A DNA stretch of 36,258 nt. Origin: Candidatus Zixiibacteriota bacterium. Lineage in GTDB: Bacteria; Zixibacteria; MSB-5A5; GN15; JAAZOE01. The stretch spans positions 1 through 36,258 of the forward strand of contig DAOUTW010000046.1 in the NCBI GenBank assembly GCA_030668485.1, written 5' to 3'. Positions 1-7,457 of this stretch are shown here, one piece after another (position 1 is the first letter of the stretch; each line of letters opens with the position of its first letter). Below the pieces are notes generated by a model that did no database searches, was not told the DNA's origin, and worked only from the letters and a program-made list of their open reading frames with translations. Position numbers and translations under genes: made by a program.

Positions 1-19
1 CCTGTTGATCGGCAACAGG
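1..19. terminator. Hairpin downstream of coaX
   Basis: A stem of CCTGTTG pairing with CAACAGG lies just past the coaX stop codon. It is placed to end the coaX transcript on the minus strand. The U-tract that would make it a canonical intrinsic terminator would lie outside the window. Confidence 0.4.
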
Positions 20-29
20 TTAGCCTATT

Positions 30-800
30 TTAAGAAAAATTGCGGTCGGCAATGAGCCGAATCCCCTCCAGAGTGAGGGTCGGCAGCACTTCCTTGACAT
101 ATTTCGACTCGCCGCAGTAAGTGTCAGCCTCGCCGCCAGTTGCCAGAACGTCCACCTCATGCCCTAATTCCTCGAAAATTAACTCCAGAATATGGTCGAT
201 AACGCCCAAAGTGCCATAAAAAAGGCCCGATTTTATCGCCTCGGCGGTCGATTGTCCGATAACCCGGTCGGGTTTTTCGCTGCGAACCTCAAAAAGTCGA
301 GCCGCTTTGCGAGCCAGGTTGGCGCCGGCAGTCTGAGTTCCCGGAGCTATAATACCACCGATATATTCGCCTTTTTCCGATACGGCATCAAAGGTAATAG
401 CGGTCCCCAGATCGACGACAATGACCGATTTTTTCACTCGGTCGTATCCGGCGGCGGCATTGGCCAGCCGGTCGGCCCCGATTTCTTCGGGGTTGGGGTA
501 GTTGATTGAAATTGGCAGTTTTATATGAGAACTGATCGTCAACGGTTCGACCTTAAAATACTCCCTGGTCATTTTTTCATAAATCTTGGTCAAATGCGGC
601 ACTACTGAGCAGATGGCTACCTGAGAAACCTGCGCCGCCTCGGCCTCCATATGATGATTGAACAACGATGAAACAAACAGCCCAGCCTCATCGACGGTCA
701 TATTCACATTCGACGTTACCCGGAAATTGGCGAGCAGCTTATCGCCGTCAAAAACACCCACAACGGTGTCGGTATTACCGATATCAATAGCCAGTAGCAT
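30..800 (-). CDS. coaX: Type III pantothenate kinase (CoaX)
   Basis: Phosphorylates pantothenate with ATP in the first step of coenzyme A synthesis, in the cytoplasm. The 256-residue protein opens with the ASKHA phosphate-binding motif AIDIGNTDTVVGVF, carries GADRLANAAAGYD in the middle and then VVDLGTAITFD with GGIIAPG. These are the conserved blocks of the CoaX family, and the length is normal. I chose the ATG at 800. An upstream TTG at 818 adds six residues before the conserved MLLAIDIGNT start and is less likely. No strong Shine-Dalgarno sequence is visible. The gene is divergent from the exported protein at 995, with a palindrome in the shared intergenic region. Confidence 0.95.
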   Translation of the reverse strand: MLLAIDIGNTDTVVGVFDGDKLLANFRVTSNVNMTVDEAGLFVSSLFNHHMEAEAAQVSQVAICSVVPHLTKIYEKMTREYFKVEPLTISSHIKLPISINYPNPEEIGADRLANAAAGYDRVKKSVIVVDLGTAITFDAVSEKGEYIGGIIAPGTQTAGANLARKAARLFEVRSEKPDRVIGQSTAEAIKSGLFYGTLGVIDHILELIFEELGHEVDVLATGGEADTYCGESKYVKEVLPTLTLEGIRLIADRNFS

Positions 801-862
801 AGCGGCAATATAGAACAATAGCGGTTATCGGTCAAACGGATTCTGGTCGGAGTATGGCTGTG

Positions 863-880
863 TGTGTCATAATTGACACA
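863..880. promoter_or_regulatory. Palindrome between divergent genes
   Basis: TGTGTCA-TAAT-TGACACA is a perfect 7-bp inverted repeat with a 4-bp centre, midway between coaX (minus) and the exported protein at 995 (plus). Its size and position suit a dimeric regulator site. No regulator is identified. Confidence 0.35.
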
Positions 881-994
881 GGCAGAGCCTGGGAGATTTA
901 GGGGAATCATGGTAGTCTATTGCCATTCAACAGATTAAAATCTATGGCACAGCGGTTGCTATTTCATCGGGCAGCACTTAACAAGGAGGATGGT

Positions 995-1714
995 ATGAAA
1001 ATCAGATTTAACTTATTGACCCCAGTGCTCGCCCTGATCGGCCTGCTTCTGCTGTCCGGTTCACAGAGCTGCGCAAAGGCGGAAAACCTGCCGACCGTTG
1101 AGGAAGTCCTCAATCGCTATATTGAAGTCATCGGGGGACGGGAGGCGATTGAAAAGCTTACTACCCGCAAGTGTATCGCCACAGAAATAACCGATCTCAC
1201 CTCCCGGCAGCAGCCGATTTTCGAATCGCTCTACTTCGAGGCATCGGCGGAATCCACCGGCCGGGTTTATATGGCCACCTGGTCCGATACCGAAATCTAT
1301 CGCCGGGGATACGACGGCGAAACCGGTTGGATCAAGGACAAATGCGGTGTGCAGCATAAAGAATATGTCGGAAAAGACCGGCTCGCATGGCTTCTCAATC
1401 CGCACAATGCCTTGGTGATCGAAGAATACTTTCCCGATCTCGAAATCAAAGGCACCGCCCGGGTGCGAGGAATGATCGTCTATGTCCTCAAATCGCCGGA
1501 ATTTCATCGCCCATTGTTTTTCGATTCGGCCACCGGGCTGCTGATCGGTTTCGGCCACAATTGGGAAATACATGATTACCGCGAAATCGACGGGGTGTTG
1601 TTCCCGCACAGAATACTCATGAGCCGCAAGGGAGGATCGACGGTGTATGAATTTTCCGAAGTCATTCATAACGAGAAAATTGACGATTCGATATTCACGA
1701 TGCCGGATAATTAG
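995..1714 (+). CDS. Exported LolA/LppX-like lipoprotein-fold protein
   Basis: Predicted 239-residue secreted or periplasmic protein. The N-terminus (about residues 1-25) is a signal peptide with a Leu-rich core followed by SQSCAKA, so processing by signal peptidase I or as a lipoprotein are both possible. The mature part begins with PTVEEVLNRYIEVIGGREAI, a start often seen in outer-membrane lipoprotein-sorting-like proteins (LolA/DUF4292 type). It continues as alternating beta-strand segments and ends in SKVIHN-like strands and DDSIFTMP. ATG 995 is chosen because AAGGAGG lies just upstream and the signal peptide begins there; longer in-frame starts would bury it. The cargo is unknown, so the family placement is tentative. 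Confidence 0.6.
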   Translation: MKIRFNLLTPVLALIGLLLLSGSQSCAKAENLPTVEEVLNRYIEVIGGREAIEKLTTRKCIATEITDLTSRQQPIFESLYFEASAESTGRVYMATWSDTEIYRRGYDGETGWIKDKCGVQHKEYVGKDRLAWLLNPHNALVIEEYFPDLEIKGTARVRGMIVYVLKSPEFHRPLFFDSATGLLIGFGHNWEIHDYREIDGVLFPHRILMSRKGGSTVYEFSEVIHNEKIDDSIFTMPDN

Positions 1715-1828
1715 AAGTAAGAAGTTGGAGCATATTGCGCCGTCAATCGGCCTGCCGCAAAAGCTGGACTGTATGTATCAAGACAGGTATCGCTTTACAA
1801 AACGGAGATTAGCGGCTATATTTCCGGC

Positions 1829-2620
1829 ATGTTGAAAAGAATTATACTTCCGGCAGTGGCTATTATGATCTGTGCCACGATTCTCTCGTCGGCTGCGGAA
1901 ATCACTATCGCGACAGCCGATCTGGATCATTTTATCGGTACATATGACGCCGAAAAAAACAGTCTCACCGATTTTGCCATCGCCCAATGGGACACCGCCG
2001 ACCCGATGGCATATCATAATGCCATAAGTCAATTCCCCAATGAAAAAGGGATTTATTTCGGTCTTGCGCCCTGGTATACCAACCTGGCCAAAGCGATTTT
2101 GCCCTTTCCCGAAAAAAATATAACTCTGGTCTCGTTCGTAGATATAAAACTGTCCTATGCGGCCAGAGCGATTGTCACCAAATGGAAAAACATTGGCGAC
2201 AGCCTCGAATTTGTCTGTGTCACCGAAAACTTCCCCGAACTCGGGGGAGCTCCCAATCTCGACGGTCTGTTCCTGTTGCCGGACTCATCCAGCTTACTGG
2301 TCACCCGTTCAGCCGGCGGGGATATGGAGTCGATATGGTATCGTTACAGCTTTCTCGTGGAAGAGCCGGAATGCGGCTGGATGGAAGTGTATCGGCTTGA
2401 ATCGGAAAGACTTATGTTCAAAGAGGAATTCACCGAAGGATGGTGCCGCCTGGTCGATTCGCTGGCCCCGGTCTATTATCTGCAAGTGGTCCAGCAGCAT
2501 CATAAGTCCTACGGGGGCAAAAATACGGACGGCTCGTATAATCATTTCAAAATCTCCGAAGATACCAGCATGATCAACCTCTGGGAAATGGTTCAGGAGG
2601 CCCGAAAAGACTCAAAATAA
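1829..2620 (+). CDS. Exported protein of unknown function
   Basis: A 263-residue protein with a clear Sec signal peptide (MLKRIILPAVAIMICATILS, cleavage after about residue 22) and no later membrane segment, so probably periplasmic or secreted. The mature part is rich in aromatic and acidic residues, with predicted mixed alpha/beta content and a basic, Tyr/His-rich stretch near residues 215-240. I do not recognise a family. It follows the LolA-like gene after 114 bases in the same direction, and the two may form a cell-envelope pair. No strong ribosome-binding site precedes the ATG. Confidence 0.6.
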   Translation: MLKRIILPAVAIMICATILSSAAEITIATADLDHFIGTYDAEKNSLTDFAIAQWDTADPMAYHNAISQFPNEKGIYFGLAPWYTNLAKAILPFPEKNITLVSFVDIKLSYAARAIVTKWKNIGDSLEFVCVTENFPELGGAPNLDGLFLLPDSSSLLVTRSAGGDMESIWYRYSFLVEEPECGWMEVYRLESERLMFKEEFTEGWCRLVDSLAPVYYLQVVQQHHKSYGGKNTDGSYNHFKISEDTSMINLWEMVQEARKDSK

Positions 2621-2717
2621 GCCGATCAACTCCATAAATAATTTTCTTATCCCTGCATTTGAATAAACCATCGGGGCCTTTGGTATGTCTTATATATACT
2701 GGAGGATAAATTATCAA

Positions 2718-2822
2718 ATGGAAGTAGGATCGATCACCGGGTGGATTGCCCTCGTTGCTGTAGCTGTCTTTATCATCGCGCCGCTGATATGGTTCGGCGT
2801 AGTCAGAAAAAGCCGGGAGTAA
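2718..2822 (+). CDS. 34-residue single-TM membrane peptide
   Basis: A short reading frame, ATG 2718 to TAA 2822, encodes a peptide with one hydrophobic helix (ITGWIALVAVAVFIIAPLIW) and a positively charged C-terminal end (VVRKSRE). GGAGG lies at 2701-2705, a somewhat long 12 bases upstream, and an AT-rich TATATATA stretch precedes it. The clean helix plus basic tail is typical of small inner-membrane proteins. Function unknown. Confidence 0.5.
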   Translation: MEVGSITGWIALVAVAVFIIAPLIWFGVVRKSRE

Positions 2823-3017
2823 TCCTGATAAAACAGAATCTCTCTGTCAGCCATAAATAAACCTCTCCTTTCCCCTCATAGCGTTTATCCTATTTAAATT
2901 AATCCTAATATCGCCCCATGATAGGCCAAATCATTATCACGGCCTTCATTGATGATCTTCGAAATTATTTGAGACTGGCGGCGTGAGACAGTTTGCCCTG
3001 TGCATGAACCAGTCATG

Positions 3018-3043
3018 AACCCCTGACCTTCGGGTTATGAGCC
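3018..3043 (-). repeat. Decayed tRNA-fMet 3' fragment (left boundary of AT-rich island)
   Basis: The minus strand reads the anticodon arm of an initiator tRNA-Met (CAT anticodon with the triple G-C stem) into a degenerate T-arm. A 19-base core, 3025-3043, is identical to 7259-7277 and in the same orientation. The two copies bracket the AT-rich island, as expected of att sites made by integration into a tRNA gene. The 5' half of the tRNA is absent. Confidence 0.6.
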
Positions 3044-3064
3044 TGTACATTAGTCCAAACAGTA

Positions 3065-3134
3065 GAAAGCACCAGACACTAAGAGGCAATAATAGCAACA
3101 ACTTAGCTTGAGCCTTTTGTCTGGTGTTTTCTCT
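3065..3134. repeat. Long imperfect inverted repeat
   Basis: CACCAGAC at about 3070 pairs with GTCTGGTG at about 3120. The pairing extends imperfectly on both sides (GAAA.CACCAGACA with its complement). It sits 25 bases inside the left tRNA fragment, in DNA without other genes. It could be a terminator stem, a mobile-element end or a recombinase arm site. The rest of 2823-3190 holds nothing else I can name. Confidence 0.4.
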
Positions 3135-3190
3135 TATTATCTGTTGTTTTGGCTGGTTATGTTAGAAAAATGTTAGAAAGAGGTGTATGT

Positions 3191-3313
3191 ATGAGTCGAA
3201 GCACCTTCCCTCAAAATCGGTTTATATTTTCTTTGAATGTTGCCCATACTTCTATAAATTGGAATGAATTAATCTCTAATGGAAGGGATTTTCATTGTAG
3301 CCATCAAATTTAA
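3191..3313 (+). CDS. Possible 40-residue peptide
   Basis: ATG 3191 to TAA 3313 is preceded by AGAGGTG at a usable distance. The peptide (starting MSRSTFPQNRFIF) has no recognisable motif. AT-rich DNA readily gives chance frames of this size, so this is weakly supported. It may be the remains of a longer gene lost at the island edge. Confidence 0.2.
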   Translation: MSRSTFPQNRFIFSLNVAHTSINWNELISNGRDFHCSHQI

Positions 3314-3342
3314 TCAAAGTATTTTTGAATAGGGGTGTTAAA

Positions 3343-3834
3343 ATGAGTGATAAAGAATCAAAAGATGTAGAACATGTTACTCAGACAGATAATGTTTTGC
3401 TTAAACAATACGAAATGATGGGGGCTTTCTACGATAATGAATCACAAAGATATTGGGTTCGTTTCAATATATTCATTGGTATTCAATTAGCAGCATTGAT
3501 TGCCATTATAACTCAAATTCAACTTTTGGTCTTAAATCCAGGTATATTTCGAGGCATTCTTGTATTTTTTGGAATTCTGTCTATCTTGATATTAATAATA
3601 GTGCATAGAGGCCTTATTTCAATAAAGCTAATTTATACATTGGCCAAGGAGATTGAGTCGCTTTCAGAGGGTAAACTAAAATTGATGTCGATGTTAGGAG
3701 AACACACAAAGGTCACACCTTTGGTTAATCAGTTTATTTCATCCGTTATTGCGCTACTATTTACAGTTATGTGGTGGTCAGTATTCATTTATCTGGAAAC
3801 TATCTCTTACAAGATAAAAATACCCACACCTTAG
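3343..3834 (+). CDS. Small three-TM membrane protein
   Basis: A 163-residue protein from the AT-rich island. A hydrophilic N-terminus ends in the polar-aromatic stretch DNESQRYWVRFN, followed by TM helices at about 40-60, 68-90 and 131-153. A cytoplasmic helix of about 35 residues lies between TM2 and TM3. The layout recalls small sensor or effector membrane proteins found near defence genes (SLATT-like), but I cannot place it in a family. ATG 3343 is chosen for the AGGGGTG ribosome-binding site at 3331. The upstream TTG 3325 lacks one. Base composition is far more AT-rich than in the chromosomal flanks. Confidence 0.6.
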   Translation: MSDKESKDVEHVTQTDNVLLKQYEMMGAFYDNESQRYWVRFNIFIGIQLAALIAIITQIQLLVLNPGIFRGILVFFGILSILILIIVHRGLISIKLIYTLAKEIESLSEGKLKLMSMLGEHTKVTPLVNQFISSVIALLFTVMWWSVFIYLETISYKIKIPTP

Positions 3835-3999
3835 TCAGAAGAAGTGTCTAAAAGTGAAATCAAAAATAAAGTGTTGCAATTTTCTACTTGGAGGAATATA
3901 TTTTGGAATCAAGTAGGTATCTGACTAAGAATTTAAGCGAAGGCGTGATTAACATATTTGTGGAATTTTACATTCAACTTTAAATGAGCAGGAATTGTA

Positions 4000-4542
4000 A
4001 TGCTGGAAATAAGAAAATGTGAATCGAATAATAATCGCATAGGAATATGTTTTTCCAATCCCAGAAGAGGAAAAGAAATATATATGGAACCTTGGAAAGA
4101 ATTCCTTGCCCTCTATCCAGAGGATGAAATATACATTAAGACTAGCAATTATCAGGATGGCCAATTGTATGCTGAGTTAATTCCGCGTGCAATTACTTAT
4201 AGCAATATAACAGTGAATTACTTCACGGCTAATCAAATTACCCTGATAATTTCTCAAATGGGTTACATCTTGGGTGGTATGGCAATAAGTGATCCTGGAT
4301 TTCTTGACCTTCCATCAACTATGATAGAGCAATATAAGCAGAAGCTATTGGACGGTGAAGTATATTTTGCTCGATTTAATATAAAATTTAAAAAGAAATT
4401 CTATTTATCTAAAAACGCTCAAGCTTTTATGAAAATAGATAAGGTAAAGTTTTTTAAAAATTCAGTTATAACAAATCTCTCCTTTCGAAGCCAACAAAAG
4501 GAAACCATTGCGGAAGTAATAACGATATTTTCGTTGGAATAA
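4000..4542 (+). CDS. Possible hotdog-fold protein (unknown function)
   Basis: A 180-residue soluble protein. The middle section, with YFTANQITLIISQMGYILGG near residues 73-92, looks like the central helix of a hotdog fold. It is followed by strand-rich, Lys-rich sequence (FARFNIKFKKKFYL, then VITNLSFRSQ, then EVITIFSL), which would fit a FcoT-like thioesterase/dehydratase shape. This is pattern judgement and no catalytic residue is assigned. The start ATG 4000 has AGGAA ten bases upstream. The stop is 2 bases before the next ATG, so the two genes are probably translationally coupled. Confidence 0.5.
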   Translation: MLEIRKCESNNNRIGICFSNPRRGKEIYMEPWKEFLALYPEDEIYIKTSNYQDGQLYAELIPRAITYSNITVNYFTANQITLIISQMGYILGGMAISDPGFLDLPSTMIEQYKQKLLDGEVYFARFNIKFKKKFYLSKNAQAFMKIDKVKFFKNSVITNLSFRSQQKETIAEVITIFSLE

Positions 4543-4544
4543 GT

Positions 4545-5405
4545 ATGTTCAGAGAAATTAAGCTATACAATAAAGAATTAGATAAAAATGAGGCAATAAA
4601 ACTAGGAAATGCTGTATATGCTATTTTATTTTCGACCTTAATGGGTGTTTTAATTTTATCTAAGAACTTTTTGGAAGGTGTCCCTGAGGTAAAAGGCTCA
4701 TTAGACATATGGATATATGCTATAGCCTATTTCCCCTATTTTCTAATAATTAACTATTTTTTTATTGACTGGATTGACCTAAATAAGGCTCCACATTTTG
4801 ATCCCAAAGTGACAGTGCTAGATGTTTTGTTATGGCTTACCTCCGGCATTTTTCAAGTCTTCATAGGCGTTTGGATTTATTATGGAAATTTTATGGAGGC
4901 CGGCCTTTTAACTGGGGGGTATCATGTGTTGGTTTCTTGCTTTAGAAATAAAAGACTTTCTCACGATTTGAGGGATATTAAAAATAAGTCTCAACAACAA
5001 ACCGCAGGAAGTCTAAAAAAATCAATTAACTATACATGGGCTACAAGAATATTCAGTGTTTTTGTATTAGTTTTCTTTATAGGTTTGAAAATATTTTGTC
5101 TAGAAATTGACCAAAACGGACATTCGATCTGGTTTATAGGTAGCAAGGAAATAGATGAACTTACTATATGGAAATGTTTTTCATACACTCTAATACTATT
5201 CTGGTTTATCTTTACATTATTGAAAATTGAACGTAGTCATAATTATATATTCGTGAGGTACGCCAAATCAATGGAAGAAATGGAAATCAAAATAAAAAAT
5301 CTAAAGAAATTGGAAATGAAACAACTTTATGAATATATGTACAGAAGGTTTTCAAATCACCTTAAGAAAAAGGGAAACAATCAGGACAAATCAAAGGACT
5401 TATAA
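4545..5405 (+). CDS. Multi-TM membrane protein of unknown function
   Basis: A 286-residue integral membrane protein with five or six hydrophobic helices, at about residues 22-42, 56-76, 93-112, 168-188 and 210-228. A charged, probably coiled-coil C-terminal tail follows (SMEEMEIKIKNLKKLEMKQL and a Lys-rich end). A soluble loop near 130-165 separates two membrane halves. It begins 2 bases after the hotdog-like gene, so the two are likely made together. No known family recognised. Composition is as AT-rich as the rest of the island. Confidence 0.65.
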   Translation: MFREIKLYNKELDKNEAIKLGNAVYAILFSTLMGVLILSKNFLEGVPEVKGSLDIWIYAIAYFPYFLIINYFFIDWIDLNKAPHFDPKVTVLDVLLWLTSGIFQVFIGVWIYYGNFMEAGLLTGGYHVLVSCFRNKRLSHDLRDIKNKSQQQTAGSLKKSINYTWATRIFSVFVLVFFIGLKIFCLEIDQNGHSIWFIGSKEIDELTIWKCFSYTLILFWFIFTLLKIERSHNYIFVRYAKSMEEMEIKIKNLKKLEMKQLYEYMYRRFSNHLKKKGNNQDKSKDL

Positions 5406-5479
5406 TCGTGTATACGACAATAGCATGTTTGTAAACAATGGATTGTATTACCTTATAAAGGGGTAATGTAAAGGTACCT

Positions 5480-6871
5480 ATGATAGCAATATTGGCATTA
5501 ACGACTATATTTTTCATTACGATAAATACAGTAATCGGTATTTATCGTAAGGCAGGAACGGATTTTTCTACCTTTGTTTCTTTTAAGGGGCAGTCTTCGA
5601 ATCTTTCCATAATGTTGAGTATTGTTGGTACTGTAATTGGTGGGGGAATGTTTTTTAGTATTGGAGAGATGGGATTTCAGGCTGGAGTTGCCCCACTCTC
5701 TATAGCTCTTAGCTATATCATCGGATTTGGATTGTTGAGTCTGATCATCCCGAAAATAAGAATGATTGCCGAAAAAGATGGTGTTGATACTTTTTATGAT
5801 GTTATGATGGAAAAATTAGGCAAAGGTAATCATTCCACACATTATCAAATTGGTTTAGCTGTCATAACATGTTTAATGTATTTTTTTATGCTTTCGGGAC
5901 AGTTTTTAATATTGGGTTCGTTTTATGCTTATTTTTTAAATATCGAATTAAGATATATTATTCTAATAACTGTAGTAGTTGTAGCAATAGCAACATTAAC
6001 TTATTCCGTGTTGGGTGGTCTTAAGAAAGATATAGCAACTGATATCTTTCAGACCATAACAATATTTTTGGCAATTGTAATTACTATAGTATTTATTGTT
6101 GTAGAGAGCTCTTGGGAAAGCCTAAATTCTTTACCAGATCAATATTTCGATGGAACGGGGTACGGGATTATATTTCCCATAGGAGTTTTAGTATTTTTCA
6201 GCCCAGCGTTTGTCGGGCGTTATGATTTCTGGCAAAGAATTATATCAGCAAAAGATTCTAATGCAGCAAAAAGATCTCTTTGGTTTTCAATAATCCCAAT
6301 CATAATTGCATACTGCGTATTTGTATTTCTGGGAATGTATGCTAAGGCTAATTCAGCGGGGGATGACATTGCTAATATATCGGTTTTATGGTCCGTAGAA
6401 AATATTTTGCCTACATGGGCTTTTGCGGTCGTGGGTATAGGCCTTTATGGTGCCGTTATGTCAACAGCTGATACTTTGCTTAATGTGTCTAGTGTATCGC
6501 TATGGAAGCTTGTTGATATCATAAGACCTGATGAAGATACACCCAAAAGAAAGTTGCTCTCTATACGGCTAATGTCTTTTTTCGTTGGAATAATAGCCTG
6601 CTTGCTGATATTAGTTGTTCCGGAAATTGTTTTACTTATAGTTGGAGCATTTTCGAGTTTGGCAATAATAACACCAACTGTGCTTTATATCATATTTTCT
6701 AAAAAACCATCCGGTTTTATAGCGACCTGGAGCCTAATTATTCCATATGCGATATTTATTACGATATTTATTTTCTTGCCGCATTTAAGGCTTTATGCTT
6801 TCATCTTTGGCGTTGTATTATCTCTTATACTATTATCACTGTTTAGTCTAATACGAAGATTCAAAATCTAG
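5480..6871 (+). CDS. Sodium/solute symporter (SSF family)
   Basis: A 463-residue, roughly 12-13 TM transporter of the SSS/SSF family (PutP/SGLT-like), moving an unknown solute with Na+ across the inner membrane. Family landmarks are visible: GTVIGGGMFFSIGEMGFQAG in the first membrane pair, YSVLGGLKKDIATDIFQ in the central region, and the GRYDFWQRIISAKD block before the C-terminal helices. The length is slightly under many SSF members, but the core is complete. It is the last gene of the island and starts 74 bases after the membrane protein. Solute specificity cannot be read from sequence. The neighbours are not metabolic genes, so signal sensing rather than nutrition is possible. Confidence 0.85.
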   Translation: MIAILALTTIFFITINTVIGIYRKAGTDFSTFVSFKGQSSNLSIMLSIVGTVIGGGMFFSIGEMGFQAGVAPLSIALSYIIGFGLLSLIIPKIRMIAEKDGVDTFYDVMMEKLGKGNHSTHYQIGLAVITCLMYFFMLSGQFLILGSFYAYFLNIELRYIILITVVVVAIATLTYSVLGGLKKDIATDIFQTITIFLAIVITIVFIVVESSWESLNSLPDQYFDGTGYGIIFPIGVLVFFSPAFVGRYDFWQRIISAKDSNAAKRSLWFSIIPIIIAYCVFVFLGMYAKANSAGDDIANISVLWSVENILPTWAFAVVGIGLYGAVMSTADTLLNVSSVSLWKLVDIIRPDEDTPKRKLLSIRLMSFFVGIIACLLILVVPEIVLLIVGAFSSLAIITPTVLYIIFSKKPSGFIATWSLIIPYAIFITIFIFLPHLRLYAFIFGVVLSLILLSLFSLIRRFKI

Positions 6872-7004
6872 TTCTTGTTTTAGAGTTCACCCAAATTAAG
6901 CCATTTACTAAGTAGTTACTTTGCGCAATCCGGCAATTGATATTCTCTATTTTTGATCTAAAATTTACTCAAATCACCTTCACAATCCAAAATAGGAGGT
7001 TATC

Positions 7005-7142
7005 ATGCCTACAAATCTGTATGATGCAAACCGGCATTGGGCTTCGCGTCCGCCGGATGAACGATTCGTATCGGTGAAGCAGATAGAACCCGAAGGTCAC
7101 AATACAGAAATTTCCCAAATTAGATACATCAATAGAAAATAG
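7005..7142 (+). pseudogene. 45-residue fragment resembling the N-terminus of a phage/plasmid (DUF932-like) protein
   Basis: An excellent ribosome-binding site (AGGAGG at 6994-6999) precedes an ATG whose product begins MPTNLYDANRHWASRPPDER. This resembles the conserved opening of large phage/plasmid proteins of the DUF932 type, which often begin with an ANRQW..RP.DERF pattern; that is memory, not a search. After about 32 residues the composition turns AT-rich and the frame stops. It is best read as a 5' remnant of a longer gene cut off at the island edge. Confidence 0.4.
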
Positions 7143-7230
7143 TAGATAGTATCATCTTGACCTTCGGGCTGGAACCTTGACAGATTATTTTCCCGTGAGA
7201 ATGCATAACTAATTGTGATGTAATTAATTT

Positions 7231-7282
7231 TGGTAGCGGGGACAGGATTTGAACCTGCGACCTTCGGGTTATGAGCCCGACG
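7231..7282 (-). repeat. tRNA-fMet 3' fragment with CCA (right boundary of AT-rich island)
   Basis: The minus strand reads CGTCGGGCTCATAACCCG, the initiator-type anticodon arm, then a variable loop, a good T-arm, the 3' acceptor strand CCCCGCT, A and CCA. The D-arm and 5' acceptor strand are missing; AT-rich DNA replaces them. The fragment starts at the anticodon stem, like the tRNA-Asp fragment at 33719. It shares a 19-base direct repeat with the copy at 3025. A further GACCTTCGGG lies at 7159. Other than the fragment at 7005, nothing else is seen in 6872-7457. Confidence 0.75.
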
Positions 7283-7457
7283 CTGATATGGACAATAAAA
7301 TTAACCTCACTCCCAATATGATTTAGTGAGATTTGTAGCCTCTTGGAAATAAAGTAGTCAAAATAAGCTGGCCTTTCTCCGTTTGAAAATTTCAAAATTT
7401 AGTTGAATCGTTCCGCCGAGAGATAGTATCTTATTTAGTTAACCTTAGGAGGAATAT

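Noticed and set aside
3343-6871. Toxin-antitoxin or known defence system in the AT-rich island
   Set aside because: No recognisable toxin, nuclease, NTPase or NADase motif is present in these proteins; only membrane and transporter features can be shown.
7129-7395. 88-residue minus-strand frame containing GLITRRSQVQILSPLP
   Set aside because: It is a translation of the tRNA-fMet fragment and flanking AT-rich DNA.
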